Shown here in pieces: positions 43,739-52,248 of a stretch of DNA of 64,000 nucleotides; position 1 is the first letter of the stretch; each line of letters begins with the position of its first letter. Below the pieces are notes generated by a model. It saw only the letters and a program-made list of their open reading frames with translations. It was not told where the DNA came from and did no database searches. A program made the translations under genes and the position numbers. Origin of the DNA: an uncultured Collinsella sp. (GTDB lineage Bacteria; Actinomycetota; Coriobacteriia; Coriobacteriales; Coriobacteriaceae); assembly GCA_902479135.1 (NCBI GenBank), contig CABSNU010000003.1, forward strand, positions 62,001 to 126,000, written 5' to 3'.

Positions 43739-43777
43739 GTTTATCCAAGCGGGCATTTTTCCGCTACGTAACCGCCA

Positions 43778-43819
43778 AACCACCACGAAGGTGCCCGTCC
43801 CCTTCGTGGTGGTTTTTCG
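43778..43819 (+). terminator. Terminator after CobW-like gene
   Basis: AACCACCACGAAGG pairs with CCTTCGTGGTGGTT and is followed by TTT. It ends 20 bp before the trmL start. Confidence 0.85.
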
Positions 43820-43838
43820 TTCTATGCCAAGGAGATTC

Positions 43839-44438
43839 ATGTTCAACATTGTGCTGTATGCGCCCGAGATTCCGGCCAATACGGGCAATATCGGCCGTAC
43901 CTGCGTGGTCACCGGCGCCCGCCTGCATCTGGTAGAGCCGCTGGGCTTTTCGCTCGATGACAAGACGGTACGTCGCGCCGGCCTGGGCTACTGGCAGAAT
44001 TTGGACGTGACGACCTATGCCGGCTGGGAGGATTTCCTTGCGCGCAACGGTCTCTCCCCCGCTGACGAGCGCCTGCATCTGCTGACCAAAAAGGCACGCC
44101 GCACCTATGCGCAGAGTACCTACCGCGGCGGTGACTATTTGGTCTTTGGCAGCGAGAGCTCGGGGATTCCCGAGCCACTGCTTGCCGCGGCGCCCGAGCG
44201 CTGCGAGCGCATCCCGATGCTGCGCGATTGTGACTCACTCGATAACTCCGAGGCTTGGGAAGCTCACGAGGAATCGCTCGGGCATACCGAGGACAGCCAC
44301 GAGACCATCCTTCAGCAGGATATCTGCGGCAACTTCGTCAACCCGGACGACTACCGCATCAGCGCACTCAACCTCTCCAACAGCGCCGCCATCGTCCTCT
44401 ACGAAGCTCTGCGCCAAACAGGCTTTCCGGGAATGTGA
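43839..44438 (+). CDS. trmL: tRNA (cytidine(34)-2'-O)-methyltransferase TrmL
   Basis: A 199-residue SPOUT methyltransferase that modifies the wobble base of leucine tRNAs. Family motifs: NIVLYAPEIPANTGNIGRTC at the start, GDYLVFGSESSGIPE, IPM and the knot sequence SALNLSNSAAIVLYEALRQ. Typical TrmL is ~155 residues; this one carries an insert of nearly 40 residues, acidic and His-rich, between RIPM and the final ALNLSNS. AAGGAGATTC precedes the ATG at 43839. Confidence 0.92.
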   Translation: MFNIVLYAPEIPANTGNIGRTCVVTGARLHLVEPLGFSLDDKTVRRAGLGYWQNLDVTTYAGWEDFLARNGLSPADERLHLLTKKARRTYAQSTYRGGDYLVFGSESSGIPEPLLAAAPERCERIPMLRDCDSLDNSEAWEAHEESLGHTEDSHETILQQDICGNFVNPDDYRISALNLSNSAAIVLYEALRQTGFPGM

Positions 44439-44546
44439 CAAAGGGACTGTCTCGTTGTCATATCGGACAATTGTCACATTGACACCCTTCAAACGAGATC
44501 AGAGATGCCCGCTATTGCAACGTAAGGCATCGCGATAGCGGGCATT
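44438..44546. repeat. Two hairpins downstream of trmL
   Basis: GTGACAA at 44437 and TTGTCAC at 44471 enclose AGGGACTGTCTC, akin to the GTCCC hairpins elsewhere. TGCCCGCTAT and ATAGCGGGCA at 44506-44545 form a second stem. Confidence 0.5.
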
Positions 44547-44581
44547 CAGCTGAATCAGTAATTTGATTTCAAAGGTAGATA

Positions 44582-45229
44582 TTAATCTTCGAATTCGACA
44601 TTGACCCTTACGTCTGGACCACAGAACGTCGACACCTGCTTTTTCACCAGTTTTACTGCACGTTCATCAGATTTTTCCAGCATGCCACTTTCTTGAACCT
44701 TTTGCCTCTGGTCCTTATCAGCCTGCTGAAGCAATTTATTTAAATCGTCCGTACTGACCTGATTCCAATTAAGAAAACCATTGTCCTCAACGTATTTTTT
44801 AAGCGAGTTCGGATCCGTTGACAACGTCACGATCTCGGAATGCGGAAGCGTAACATTAACAGATTTTATTACCGACTCGTTGTTTTTCGAACGATGGACT
44901 TTGACCTTCAGGTTCTCATCGTCTACGTTCAAGCCGATATCCGCCTTACCATCGATGGTCGCTACATATCGTTTAGTAGTAAATGGGTTGTTAAAACCAA
45001 ACGGATTCCCCGCATCGTCAATATATAGAACCTGAGTAAAATCGTATTCGTAGGTAAGCAACTTCGTTACCGGCTTAATTTCTTCCCGAATCGAATCATC
45101 GCTTATAACGGTCTGATCGCGCGTCAACCACAGGTACACGCAGCCGCCGCAAGCTGCAATCAAGCCTAACGCCAATAGGGCGACAATTATCTTCTGGCCA
45201 ATTGTTTTAAACGGATTGGAAACGCTCAT
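44582..45229 (-). CDS. DUF4230-like membrane-anchored protein
   Basis: A 215-residue protein with one N-terminal membrane helix (KIIVALLALGLIAACGGCVYLWL) and an outside domain. That domain begins with VTKLLTYEYDFTQVLYIDD, a pattern of DUF4230, and continues with NPFTTKRYVATIDGKADIGLN. Function is unknown. Base composition is A+T-richer than neighbours. It lies in a small block of exported proteins of uncertain origin. Identification as DUF4230 rests on pattern memory. Confidence 0.7.
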   Translation of the reverse strand: MSVSNPFKTIGQKIIVALLALGLIAACGGCVYLWLTRDQTVISDDSIREEIKPVTKLLTYEYDFTQVLYIDDAGNPFGFNNPFTTKRYVATIDGKADIGLNVDDENLKVKVHRSKNNESVIKSVNVTLPHSEIVTLSTDPNSLKKYVEDNGFLNWNQVSTDDLNKLLQQADKDQRQKVQESGMLEKSDERAVKLVKKQVSTFCGPDVRVNVEFED

Positions 45230-45477
45230 TTAGCCCTTGTCCTCCAGTTGTCCTCAGGGTAATTACGGACTCAATTCATTTATATTGGGTTTTGATGTCA
45301 ACCAATTCAGAAAGGAAGGACTTAAATCCAACATAATATAAATACATATTCATACGTTAATTTAATACCTATTCTGCTACACGTAACTTTAGAAAGATTG
45401 GGGCACAGACCATAGGCCGGCACCCCAATCCATACATAGGCATCATAACGCGTTGATCATTCGATCATATGCCCACG

Positions 45478-46362
45478 TTAATCAACTGAAACGCTGACGT
45501 CCATCCGCTGATCTCGGTCGCTATATCCGATCATCAGTTCCCGTCCCTTTTTATCCTTTGCGCAAAAACTGCTGTCATACGAATATTCGATGTCCTTGTA
45601 TCCCTTTTTCTTGCAAGCTTTGATGTATTTGTCGTACCCATCATGATCGATGCCAAATGCGACAAACGAAAGGCAGTCTTTTTCGTCTAACGACGTATAA
45701 ACGATAGGGCAGCTAGGCTTCGGCAAGGATTTTGCAAGGGCTTTTGTTGGCCAGTCATACGCCTTGACACCGCCCTTTGATGAAGTCGTATAGGTTTTCG
45801 ACTTAAAACTATAGTACTCGAGATATATCTTTCCATCGCCGCCTAGATAGGCAATAGTCGCCACTGAAGGCTCCATCAGGTCATATTGATTCTGCTGGGC
45901 ATTGGCGACATAGTCACCATGGGTAATGCACGGAACGCTATCAACCGATTCTCGCTTCTCGACGATTCGCTGGCTATCCGCCGTTATTTTTAGCGTTGAA
46001 TAATCGTGCGCAGCCTCTTCCTCATCATAAACGTCAGTAAACAGAAGTTTCTGTTCGTCAGTCAACTCCCCTTTCGGCTCAAACTGAATAGTGAACTGAG
46101 CAATATCGAAGCTCGATTTATTGTCATATTCAAATGTCATCATCTCGACGCCATCAACAACGCCTTCTGAGACACTCCAGTTTAGTTGATCGATTTTTAC
46201 TGAATCCTTCTTACCTGGCTTTGGCTTCTTTCCACTTTTCTTAGTCGCTGCGAATGCGCATGTCGGACTCCAGCCGCGACCCGTAATTCCGAGTGGTAGA
46301 GAAATGCCGATTAGCGCCGCCGCGCTAAAAGCCAGAACTGCCGTAAATAACTTTTTCTTCAT
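45478..46362 (-). CDS. Secreted protein of unknown function (possible DUF6591-like C-terminal domain)
   Basis: A 294-residue exported protein. A clear signal peptide (MKKKLFTAVLAFSAAALIGI...CAFAA) is followed by a Lys-rich linker, a beta-rich domain starting DQLNWSVSEGVVDGVEMMTF, and a C-terminal domain DGYDKYIKACKKKGYKDIEY with F.AKDKKGRELMIGYSD. The last part resembles small secreted domains like DUF6591, only tentatively. It is A+T-richer than the genome average and may be horizontally acquired together with its neighbour. Confidence 0.7.
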   Translation of the reverse strand: MKKKLFTAVLAFSAAALIGISLPLGITGRGWSPTCAFAATKKSGKKPKPGKKDSVKIDQLNWSVSEGVVDGVEMMTFEYDNKSSFDIAQFTIQFEPKGELTDEQKLLFTDVYDEEEAAHDYSTLKITADSQRIVEKRESVDSVPCITHGDYVANAQQNQYDLMEPSVATIAYLGGDGKIYLEYYSFKSKTYTTSSKGGVKAYDWPTKALAKSLPKPSCPIVYTSLDEKDCLSFVAFGIDHDGYDKYIKACKKKGYKDIEYSYDSSFCAKDKKGRELMIGYSDRDQRMDVSVSVD

Positions 46363-46517
46363 TACATATCCCTTGGTAGTCGTTTAACCTCCCCCTCGTC
46401 AAATAGCAGACGAATTGGCGACGCGGTGGCACTATTTGATTCAAGGGCGTGAACTGGATAAACATCGAGGGAAGGAGTGGGCCCTGTGCAATAAACTCCC
46501 CTCGTCAAAATGTCTAG

Positions 46518-47153
46518 CTAAAGAGGACGGGCAGACGGCGAACGGTCATATCCGTTCGCGTCTGCCCGTCTCCAACGATCAAACGTCGATGCGCTGACGT
46601 TCAAAAGCATTGCGGCCTCTTGCCTCGTAACCTCACCTCCTTCGAATGATTTGATGACATCGCGGTAGCTATCCGGACGTTCGAGCGTCGGTCTCCCAAA
46701 TCTCACACCCCGCAGACGCGCCGACGCGATACCCTCCGCCTGGCGCTGCTTTATGTTTTCGCGCTCCACCTGAGCCACATAGCTCAAAACCTGAAGCACT
46801 AGGTCGGCAATAAAAGTCCCCGTAATTCCATTGGGTTGTTCGCGTGTGTCAAGCAATGGCATATCGAGCACCACGATGGCAACGCGTTTGTCCGTCGTTA
46901 GGCGACGCCATTCATCGAGAACTTCACGGTAGTCGCGACCCAATCGGTCGATACTCTTAATCACCAGAACGTCCCCTTCACGCAGACGACGAAGAAGACG
47001 CTGGTACTGAGGACGCCTGAAGTCCTTTCCACTCGCTTTGTCAGCATAGATCAAATTCGTTTGGACCGGAAACCGCTCCAGCGCATCCAGTTGGCGATCC
47101 AGGTTCTGGTCTGCTGACGAAACTCGAGCATACCCATAGATTCTGTTTTTCAT
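46518..47153 (-). CDS. Serine recombinase (resolvase/invertase)
   Basis: A 211-residue small serine recombinase. The catalytic Ser is in YGYARVSSADQNLDRQ; further motifs are ADKASGKDFRRPQ, LVIKSIDRLGRD and ERENIKQRQAEGI. A C-terminal helix-turn-helix follows (TRQEAAMLLNVSASTFDRWR). ATG at 47153 was chosen because it opens the conserved domain. Its last codons lie inside a 45-bp inverted repeat, so the end of the protein may be secondary. No transposase was found nearby, so it is either the remnant of an element or a stand-alone inversion or resolution enzyme. Confidence 0.88.
   Translation of the reverse strand: MKNRIYGYARVSSADQNLDRQLDALERFPVQTNLIYADKASGKDFRRPQYQRLLRRLREGDVLVIKSIDRLGRDYREVLDEWRRLTTDKRVAIVVLDMPLLDTREQPNGITGTFIADLVLQVLSYVAQVERENIKQRQAEGIASARLRGVRFGRPTLERPDSYRDVIKSFEGGEVTRQEAAMLLNVSASTFDRWRRADANGYDRSPSARPL
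46526..46570. repeat. Inverted repeat in 3' end of recombinase gene
   Basis: GACGGGCAGACG at 46526 is matched by CGTCTGCCCGTC ending at 46570, with inner CGAACGG/CCGTTCG. It could be a terminator, or the recombinase's own site. Confidence 0.6.
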
Positions 47154-47317
47154 GATTGCCCCTATCAGCCGCACGATGGCAGCTTCAGCTCATCTGAGAG
47201 CCCACTCACAACAGGGCGTGCAAATTTCGCGAATGGGTTGAACCCATTTTCGGGCTCCAACGTAAGCTATTCAAGCACCGCTTCGATAACGCACGACGCC
47301 AACCTTATACTTTGAAA

Positions 47318-47366
47318 TGAAATTAATCGTTTTTAATTGAAATTAACTAGAATAAAATGAAATTAA
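47318..47366 (+). promoter_or_regulatory. Three direct repeats TGAAATTAA at 20-bp spacing
   Basis: TGAAATTAA occurs at 47318, 47338 and 47358, exactly two helical turns apart, ending 24 bp before the ATPase start. The arrangement suggests cooperative binding by one protein on one face of the DNA, probably autoregulation. Confidence 0.6.
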
Positions 47367-47390
47367 CCTGAGACGTTAAAGGAGGGCATT

Positions 47391-48491
47391 GTGGAATACC
47401 TCGAAAACCCGTTTACCCCCAGTTTTGGTGAGGTTCCTGCCCATCTCGCTGGCAGACAACAGATTATTCGGGATTTGGACCGTGCCTTCTTGAGCCAGCG
47501 CAGGCGCCCAGAATTGACCTCGATCTTCTCAGGCGCGCGTGGAACCGGTAAAACCGCTCTCATGTCGTCGCTCGCGACAAGGGCGGAATCCCACGGCTGG
47601 ATTGCCGTAAAGACAACCGCGCTCCCGGGAATGCTTGAGGAAATCGAGTTCGGGGCGAAACGTGCTGCCGGCCATCTTATCGACCCGTCCAACCACTTCG
47701 AAGTCACCGGTCTCGGAATTGCACCGCTCGGCAGCATCGAGGTCAATCGCGCTCACGATGCCTCAACCTGGCGTTATCGCATGAGCGACATCATCGACCA
47801 GCTCAACGAGGCGGGCACCGGTCTGCTCGTCACGGTTGACGAGGTGGACCCGACACTCGACGAGATGATTCAGCTCGCAGCGACGTATCAGCACTTTGTG
47901 ACCGATGGGAAACGCGTCGCCCTGCTCATGGCGGGACTTCCCAACAACGTCTCGACGTTGCTGAACCACAAGACGGTCTCGTTCCTTCGCCGCGCCCAAC
48001 AATATCATCTGGGTCGCATTGCCGACTATGACGTACGCGAGGCCTTGATTCGCACAATCCAGGAAAACGATCGCCTGGCAGATGCTGGGGGAATCGATAG
48101 AGCCGTTCGCTCGATCTCTGGTTTTCCCTTCCTATTGCAACTCGTAGGCTACCGTGCCTGGGATCTCACAAGCGATTCGAAGGAAATCTCGTCACGCGAC
48201 TTTGACCTGGGAATCAAAATCGCGCGCGACGAGATGGACGACCGAATCCTCGCGGCAACCTATCGGGAACTCACTGCAGAGGACAAGCGACTCCTCATCG
48301 CCATGCTCGATGATGAGGAAGAGTCCACCACCGCTGACCTTGTCGAGCGCCTTAAGCGTTCGCCGCAGCAGGTCTCCCGCTACCGACGCCGCATGATAGA
48401 TGCCGGCATCATCGGGGAACGAGGACGAGGGCTCGTCGCATTTGAATTGCCATTCTTCCGTGACTATCTCGCGGCTCAATGCGTGAAATAG
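47391..48491 (+). CDS. ORC/STAND-like AAA ATPase with C-terminal winged helix, copy 1
   Basis: A 366-residue P-loop ATPase. It opens with NPFTPSFGEVPAHLAGRQQII, then Walker A GARGTGKTAL (~residue 50), Walker B LLVTVDEVD (~145), sensor region VALLMAGLPNNV and FLRRAQQYHLG. A lid and a C-terminal winged helix follow (ESTTADLVERLKRSPQQVSRYRRRMIDAGIIGERGRG). This is the fold of archaeal Orc/Cdc6-like and 'archaeal ATPase' family proteins. Function in bacteria is unknown. The start is a GTG at 47391 after AAAGGAGGG. The upstream repeats suggest autoregulation by its wHTH. A paralogue lies at 51-52 kb. Confidence 0.85.
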   Translation: MEYLENPFTPSFGEVPAHLAGRQQIIRDLDRAFLSQRRRPELTSIFSGARGTGKTALMSSLATRAESHGWIAVKTTALPGMLEEIEFGAKRAAGHLIDPSNHFEVTGLGIAPLGSIEVNRAHDASTWRYRMSDIIDQLNEAGTGLLVTVDEVDPTLDEMIQLAATYQHFVTDGKRVALLMAGLPNNVSTLLNHKTVSFLRRAQQYHLGRIADYDVREALIRTIQENDRLADAGGIDRAVRSISGFPFLLQLVGYRAWDLTSDSKEISSRDFDLGIKIARDEMDDRILAATYRELTAEDKRLLIAMLDDEEESTTADLVERLKRSPQQVSRYRRRMIDAGIIGERGRGLVAFELPFFRDYLAAQCVK

Positions 48492-48495
48492 GCAT

Positions 48496-48529
48496 CAATG
48501 AGGCAAAGGGCTGTCCCTTTGCCTCATTG
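48496..48529. terminator. Bidirectional terminator-like GTCCC hairpin
   Basis: CAATGAGGCAAAGGG and CCCTTTGCCTCATTG form a perfect 15-bp stem around CTGT, between convergent genes. The loop region CTGTCCC recalls the dispersed repeats. Confidence 0.75.
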
Positions 48530-48530
48530 T

Positions 48531-51044
48531 CTATAGGTAGCGGCCGGTAATGCTCTTGGAGCAGGCCACGATATCCCCCGGCGTGCCGGCGCAGACGATT
48601 TGCCCGCCCGCATCGCCGCCGCCCGGCCCCATGTCGATCACGTAATCGGCGTTACGGATAAGGTCGAGATCGTGTTCGATCACGATAACCGTAGCGCCCT
48701 TGGCAACGAGACCGTCAAACACGTTCAGCAGCACCTGAACATCGAGCGGATGTAGTCCGATCGTGGGCTCGTCGAACACGAATACGGCATCATCCTGCAC
48801 GCGGCCCATCTCGCTCGCGAGCTTAAGACGTTGTGCCTCGCCGCCCGAAAGCGCCGGTGTGGGCTCGCCAAGCGTGAGATAACCCAGGCCCAGGTCGTGC
48901 AAGGTCTGCAAGCGCGCCTGCACCTTTTTGAGCCCCACCGTGGCGTCGAGGGCCTCGTCCACACTCATGTCCATGAGCTGCGGCAACGTAAGCAGGCTCC
49001 CGTCCTTGCCCTCGCGATGGATATGCGAGGCGGCCTCGGCGTAGCGCGAACCACGGCATGCCGGGCAGACGATCTCGACGTCGGGCAAAAACTGCACGTC
49101 GAGCGATATCGAGCCCGTGCCGTCGCACGTAGGGCAACGCAAGGCGCCAGTGTTGTAGCTAAAGGCGCCCGCCTTGTAGCCGGCTGCCTTGGCTTCGGGC
49201 GTACGGGCAAAGGCGCGGCGCAGCTCGTCATGGATGTCGGCATAGGTTGCCACCGTCGAGCGAACATTGGCGCCAATGGGCGTAGCGTCAATCAGGTTGG
49301 CGCGGGCAATGCCTTCGGCATCGACCCAGCGCACATGGCGTGGCAAGCGCTCGCCAGCTGCCTGCGCCTTAAGCGCCGGAATGAGCGTCTCGAGCACGAG
49401 CGTCGTCTTACCCGAACCAGAAACGCCCGTAACCGCGACCAAGCGACCGCGCGGGATATCGACTTCGAGCGGCTTGACGGTATGGATGGCATCGGTCGCC
49501 ATGCGGATATGGCCCTGGTCGAACATTTCGTCGTCAGTCACCTGTGGGCGCAAGCGCTTGGGCTCGGCGCGCAAAAACGGAGCGATGCGGCTGTCCCGCG
49601 ATTGCTCGACCTCGTCTACCGTACCAGCGGCGATTACACTGCCGCCGCCTGCTCCGGCAACGGGGCCCATCTCGACCAGATAGTCGGCTTCCGCCAGCAC
49701 GCGCGTGTCGTGGTCGACAACAACCACGGTGTTGCCGTCATCCACCAGATCGCGCATCACGCCTACCAAGCCGTCGACATTGGCAGGATGCAAGCCGATC
49801 GAAGGCTCGTCCAGCACATAAAGCACGCCTGTCGATCGGTTGCGCACCACGCGAGCAAGTTGCACGCGCTGGCGCTCACCCGTGGAGAGCGTGGCGCCAG
49901 CACGATCGAGCGAAAGGTAATCGAGGCCCAAGTCGACCAGGCGACGGGCCGCGCTCAAAAACGAATCGCAGATATCCGTCGCCATGGGCCGCATCTCGGG
50001 CGGCAAGGATGCGGGCACCCCGCGCACCCACTCAATCGCCTCGCCCAGCGTCATGGCCGCCGCCTGCGCCAGATTGATACCGCGCACCTGGGGCTGGCGC
50101 GCAGCCTCGGAGAGACGCGTGCCACCGCAATCGCGGCATGCTCCCTCGCGCAAAAAGCGAGCAACGCGTTTTAAGCCCTTATCGTCCTTGACCTTGGCGA
50201 GCGCATTCTCAACGGTATAGACGGCGTTGTAATAGGTAAAGTCGAGCGGCGTGGCGCCCTCGCCGTTTTTGGGCACGTAGAGAATGTGTTTTTTAACCGC
50301 CGGGCCGTGGAACACGATGTCGCGCTCTTGAGGCGTGAGCTGGTTAAACGGCACGTCGGTGCGCACGCCCATCTCGCCGGCTACCTGCTTCATCAGATCC
50401 CACATGAGCGTGCCCCAGGGAAGGACCGCACCCTCGTTGATGGTCTTTGACTCATCGGGCACCAGGCTCGCCTCGTCCACCTCGCGCATAACGCCGGTGC
50501 CGCCACAAGTGGGACACGCGCCGCCGCTGTTAAAGGCAAGGTCCTCGGCGCTCGGGGCGTAGAACTCGCGGCCGCATGCGGGGCACGTGAGCGACAGGCC
50601 CGCAGCCACGTTAAGGCTCGGCTCCACACGCGCCCCGCAATGGGGGCACACGTGATGGGCGCAGCGGCTAAAGAGTAGACGCAGGCTATTGTTGAGCTCG
50701 GTCATGGTGCCAAAAGTGGACCGCACGCCCGGCACGCTGGGGCGCTGATGCAATGCGAGTGCCGCCGGCACGTGCAATACCTCATCCACCTGAGCGTGCT
50801 CGGCCTGCGTCAGGCGACGGCGGGTATAGGTGCTGAGCGCCTCCAGGTAACGGCGCGAGCCCTCGGCATAAAGAACCCCCAGCGCCAGCGAACTCTTGCC
50901 CGAACCCGACACGCCGGCAATGCCCACAAGCTTTCCCAGCGGAATATCGATATCGATGTCTTTAAGGTTATGAACGCGCGCGCCACGCACCTCGATAGCC
51001 TGCGGGCTCATCTTCTGTTCCGTCACCTTTATCACCCTACTCAT
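48531..51044 (-). CDS. UvrA2-type ABC ATPase (short excinuclease A homologue)
   Basis: An 837-residue UvrA-like protein, about 100 residues shorter than UvrA, consistent with the UvrA2/DrrC group. Two ABC modules are complete: Walker A GVSGSGKSSL and GVSGSGKTTL, signatures STGERQRVQLAR and LSGGEAQRLKLA, Walker B LYVLDEPSIGLHP and VFVFDEPTIGLHP. Zinc cysteines CPHCGA...CPACG and CPTCDG...CPACRG are present. UvrA2 proteins are linked to tolerance of DNA-binding drugs. The ATG at 51044 overlaps the end of the upstream ATPase gene by 8 bp (ATGAGTAG), implying translational coupling; MSPQ at 51011 is an alternative start. Confidence 0.9.
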   Translation of the reverse strand: MSRVIKVTEQKMSPQAIEVRGARVHNLKDIDIDIPLGKLVGIAGVSGSGKSSLALGVLYAEGSRRYLEALSTYTRRRLTQAEHAQVDEVLHVPAALALHQRPSVPGVRSTFGTMTELNNSLRLLFSRCAHHVCPHCGARVEPSLNVAAGLSLTCPACGREFYAPSAEDLAFNSGGACPTCGGTGVMREVDEASLVPDESKTINEGAVLPWGTLMWDLMKQVAGEMGVRTDVPFNQLTPQERDIVFHGPAVKKHILYVPKNGEGATPLDFTYYNAVYTVENALAKVKDDKGLKRVARFLREGACRDCGGTRLSEAARQPQVRGINLAQAAAMTLGEAIEWVRGVPASLPPEMRPMATDICDSFLSAARRLVDLGLDYLSLDRAGATLSTGERQRVQLARVVRNRSTGVLYVLDEPSIGLHPANVDGLVGVMRDLVDDGNTVVVVDHDTRVLAEADYLVEMGPVAGAGGGSVIAAGTVDEVEQSRDSRIAPFLRAEPKRLRPQVTDDEMFDQGHIRMATDAIHTVKPLEVDIPRGRLVAVTGVSGSGKTTLVLETLIPALKAQAAGERLPRHVRWVDAEGIARANLIDATPIGANVRSTVATYADIHDELRRAFARTPEAKAAGYKAGAFSYNTGALRCPTCDGTGSISLDVQFLPDVEIVCPACRGSRYAEAASHIHREGKDGSLLTLPQLMDMSVDEALDATVGLKKVQARLQTLHDLGLGYLTLGEPTPALSGGEAQRLKLASEMGRVQDDAVFVFDEPTIGLHPLDVQVLLNVFDGLVAKGATVIVIEHDLDLIRNADYVIDMGPGGGDAGGQIVCAGTPGDIVACSKSITGRYL

Positions 51045-52155
51045 GCCATAAAACTCGATCGCGAATGTACTCGCCCAGCATGGGCACGGTAAACCGGACG
51101 AGACCGTATCCGGCAGCCTCGATGACGCGTTCGCGAATCAGGCTTGCGCGATATTTGCTCGCCCAACTCTGAGTACGGTCGCAGCGCTCAATGATATCCG
51201 CCATACGCGTCGGTTTACCCTCGTCAGCAGCCATGGCCTCGATAAAGAGGCGTTGCGGACTGCGCAATCCATAATACAGGGGCGCGTCGACCGCTTCGTA
51301 GAACTCGGAGACGGCATCCGCATGGCCATCCTCGACATCGCGCCTTTCGATGACCTGCGAGCCGCGTCGAACAGCAGACCGCCACATGTAATAGCCCACC
51401 AGCTGAACCATATAGGGATGCCCCATGCTCTTGCGTGCCGCAAGGTCCGCCGTCTCCGCGTCAACGTAAAGACCAGCGTCTTTGACCGTCTGGATATACG
51501 AATCGCGTACCTTGGGCAAAGAGATCGCCCCCAACGTACGCTGCTGGGCACGCCGCAAAAACGTCACGCTCGGCTCTTCGAGCAGATCGTCAACCATGCT
51601 GGGTAAGCCGGCGAGCACCAGCGCAAGACCGCGCTGATCGCTATCGGACAAGCCCGTGGCATCCTGGTCTCCGAGCACCTGCTGATAGAGAACGGCAAGA
51701 GCCGCCAGCTCCTCGATAGACGCAGACTGCGCCTCGTCAATCGCAAACAGTATGCCCTTGCCTGGACCGAGCTTCTTGAGGCGCTCGTTGACCAGCCCTC
51801 GTAACGTCTCGCCCTTTGCTCGCGCAGCCTCGACCGACATCCGGCCAAACGACGGCCCGAATTCCATTGACGTCACAACGGGTTTATTCGAGCGAAGCGC
51901 GTCGGCTAAGCGGTCGCATAAGCCAAGCGAAGCGGAATCGGAGATAACCGCCCATCCGCGCTCGCTGGCTAGACGTTGCAGCTCCCGCAGGAGAACCGTT
52001 TTGCCACAGCCGCGGTTTCCCGTAATGAGCATGAGCCTACCCGGCGCTCCGGCGCCGTTATCGAGCCCTTCCTCGAAATCTTCGATGACCGACTCGCGAC
52101 CGATGAGCATCGGAGGCCGCTTGCCTGCCGTTGGCTTAAAGGGATTTGGATTCAT
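51037..52155 (-). CDS. ORC/STAND-like AAA ATPase with C-terminal winged helix, copy 2
   Basis: A 372-residue paralogue of the ATPase at 47.4 kb: NPNPFKPTAGKRPPMLIGRE, Walker A GNRGCGKTVL, Walker B ILFAIDEAQ, LALVLAGLPSMVDDLL and FLRRAQQRTLGAI. Its C-terminal winged helix contains TRMADIIERCDRTQSWASKYRASLIRERVIEAAGYG. Its last codons overlap the UvrA2 gene, so both are made from one transcript. Two 20-bp-spaced repeats lie upstream. Function is unknown; coupling to UvrA2 hints at DNA damage or drug response. GAGGAGGCCGAC precedes the ATG. Confidence 0.87.
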   Translation of the reverse strand: MNPNPFKPTAGKRPPMLIGRESVIEDFEEGLDNGAGAPGRLMLITGNRGCGKTVLLRELQRLASERGWAVISDSASLGLCDRLADALRSNKPVVTSMEFGPSFGRMSVEAARAKGETLRGLVNERLKKLGPGKGILFAIDEAQSASIEELAALAVLYQQVLGDQDATGLSDSDQRGLALVLAGLPSMVDDLLEEPSVTFLRRAQQRTLGAISLPKVRDSYIQTVKDAGLYVDAETADLAARKSMGHPYMVQLVGYYMWRSAVRRGSQVIERRDVEDGHADAVSEFYEAVDAPLYYGLRSPQRLFIEAMAADEGKPTRMADIIERCDRTQSWASKYRASLIRERVIEAAGYGLVRFTVPMLGEYIRDRVLWHE

Positions 52156-52189
52156 GTCGGCCTCCTCGGATTGGCAAACCCTGGTAATA

Positions 52190-52219
52190 GTTATACCAAC
52201 TTGTACTGAGTTACACCAA
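52190..52219 (-). promoter_or_regulatory. Two direct repeats TTGGTRTAAC at 20-bp spacing
   Basis: On the gene's strand TTGGTGTAAC (52219-52210) and TTGGTATAAC (52199-52190) are exactly 20 bp apart, ending 34 bp before the ATPase start. Position and period match the three repeats of the first ATPase gene, with a different half-site. Confidence 0.6.
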
Positions 52220-52248
52220 TAGCATACGACAAAGGAACTGACCCTCTA

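Noticed and set aside
47318..47366. Iterons of a replication origin
   Set aside because: The ATPase is Orc/Cdc6-like and repeats are iteron-like, but a chromosomal setting, no AT-rich unwinding region and a second similar locus favour a promoter operator.
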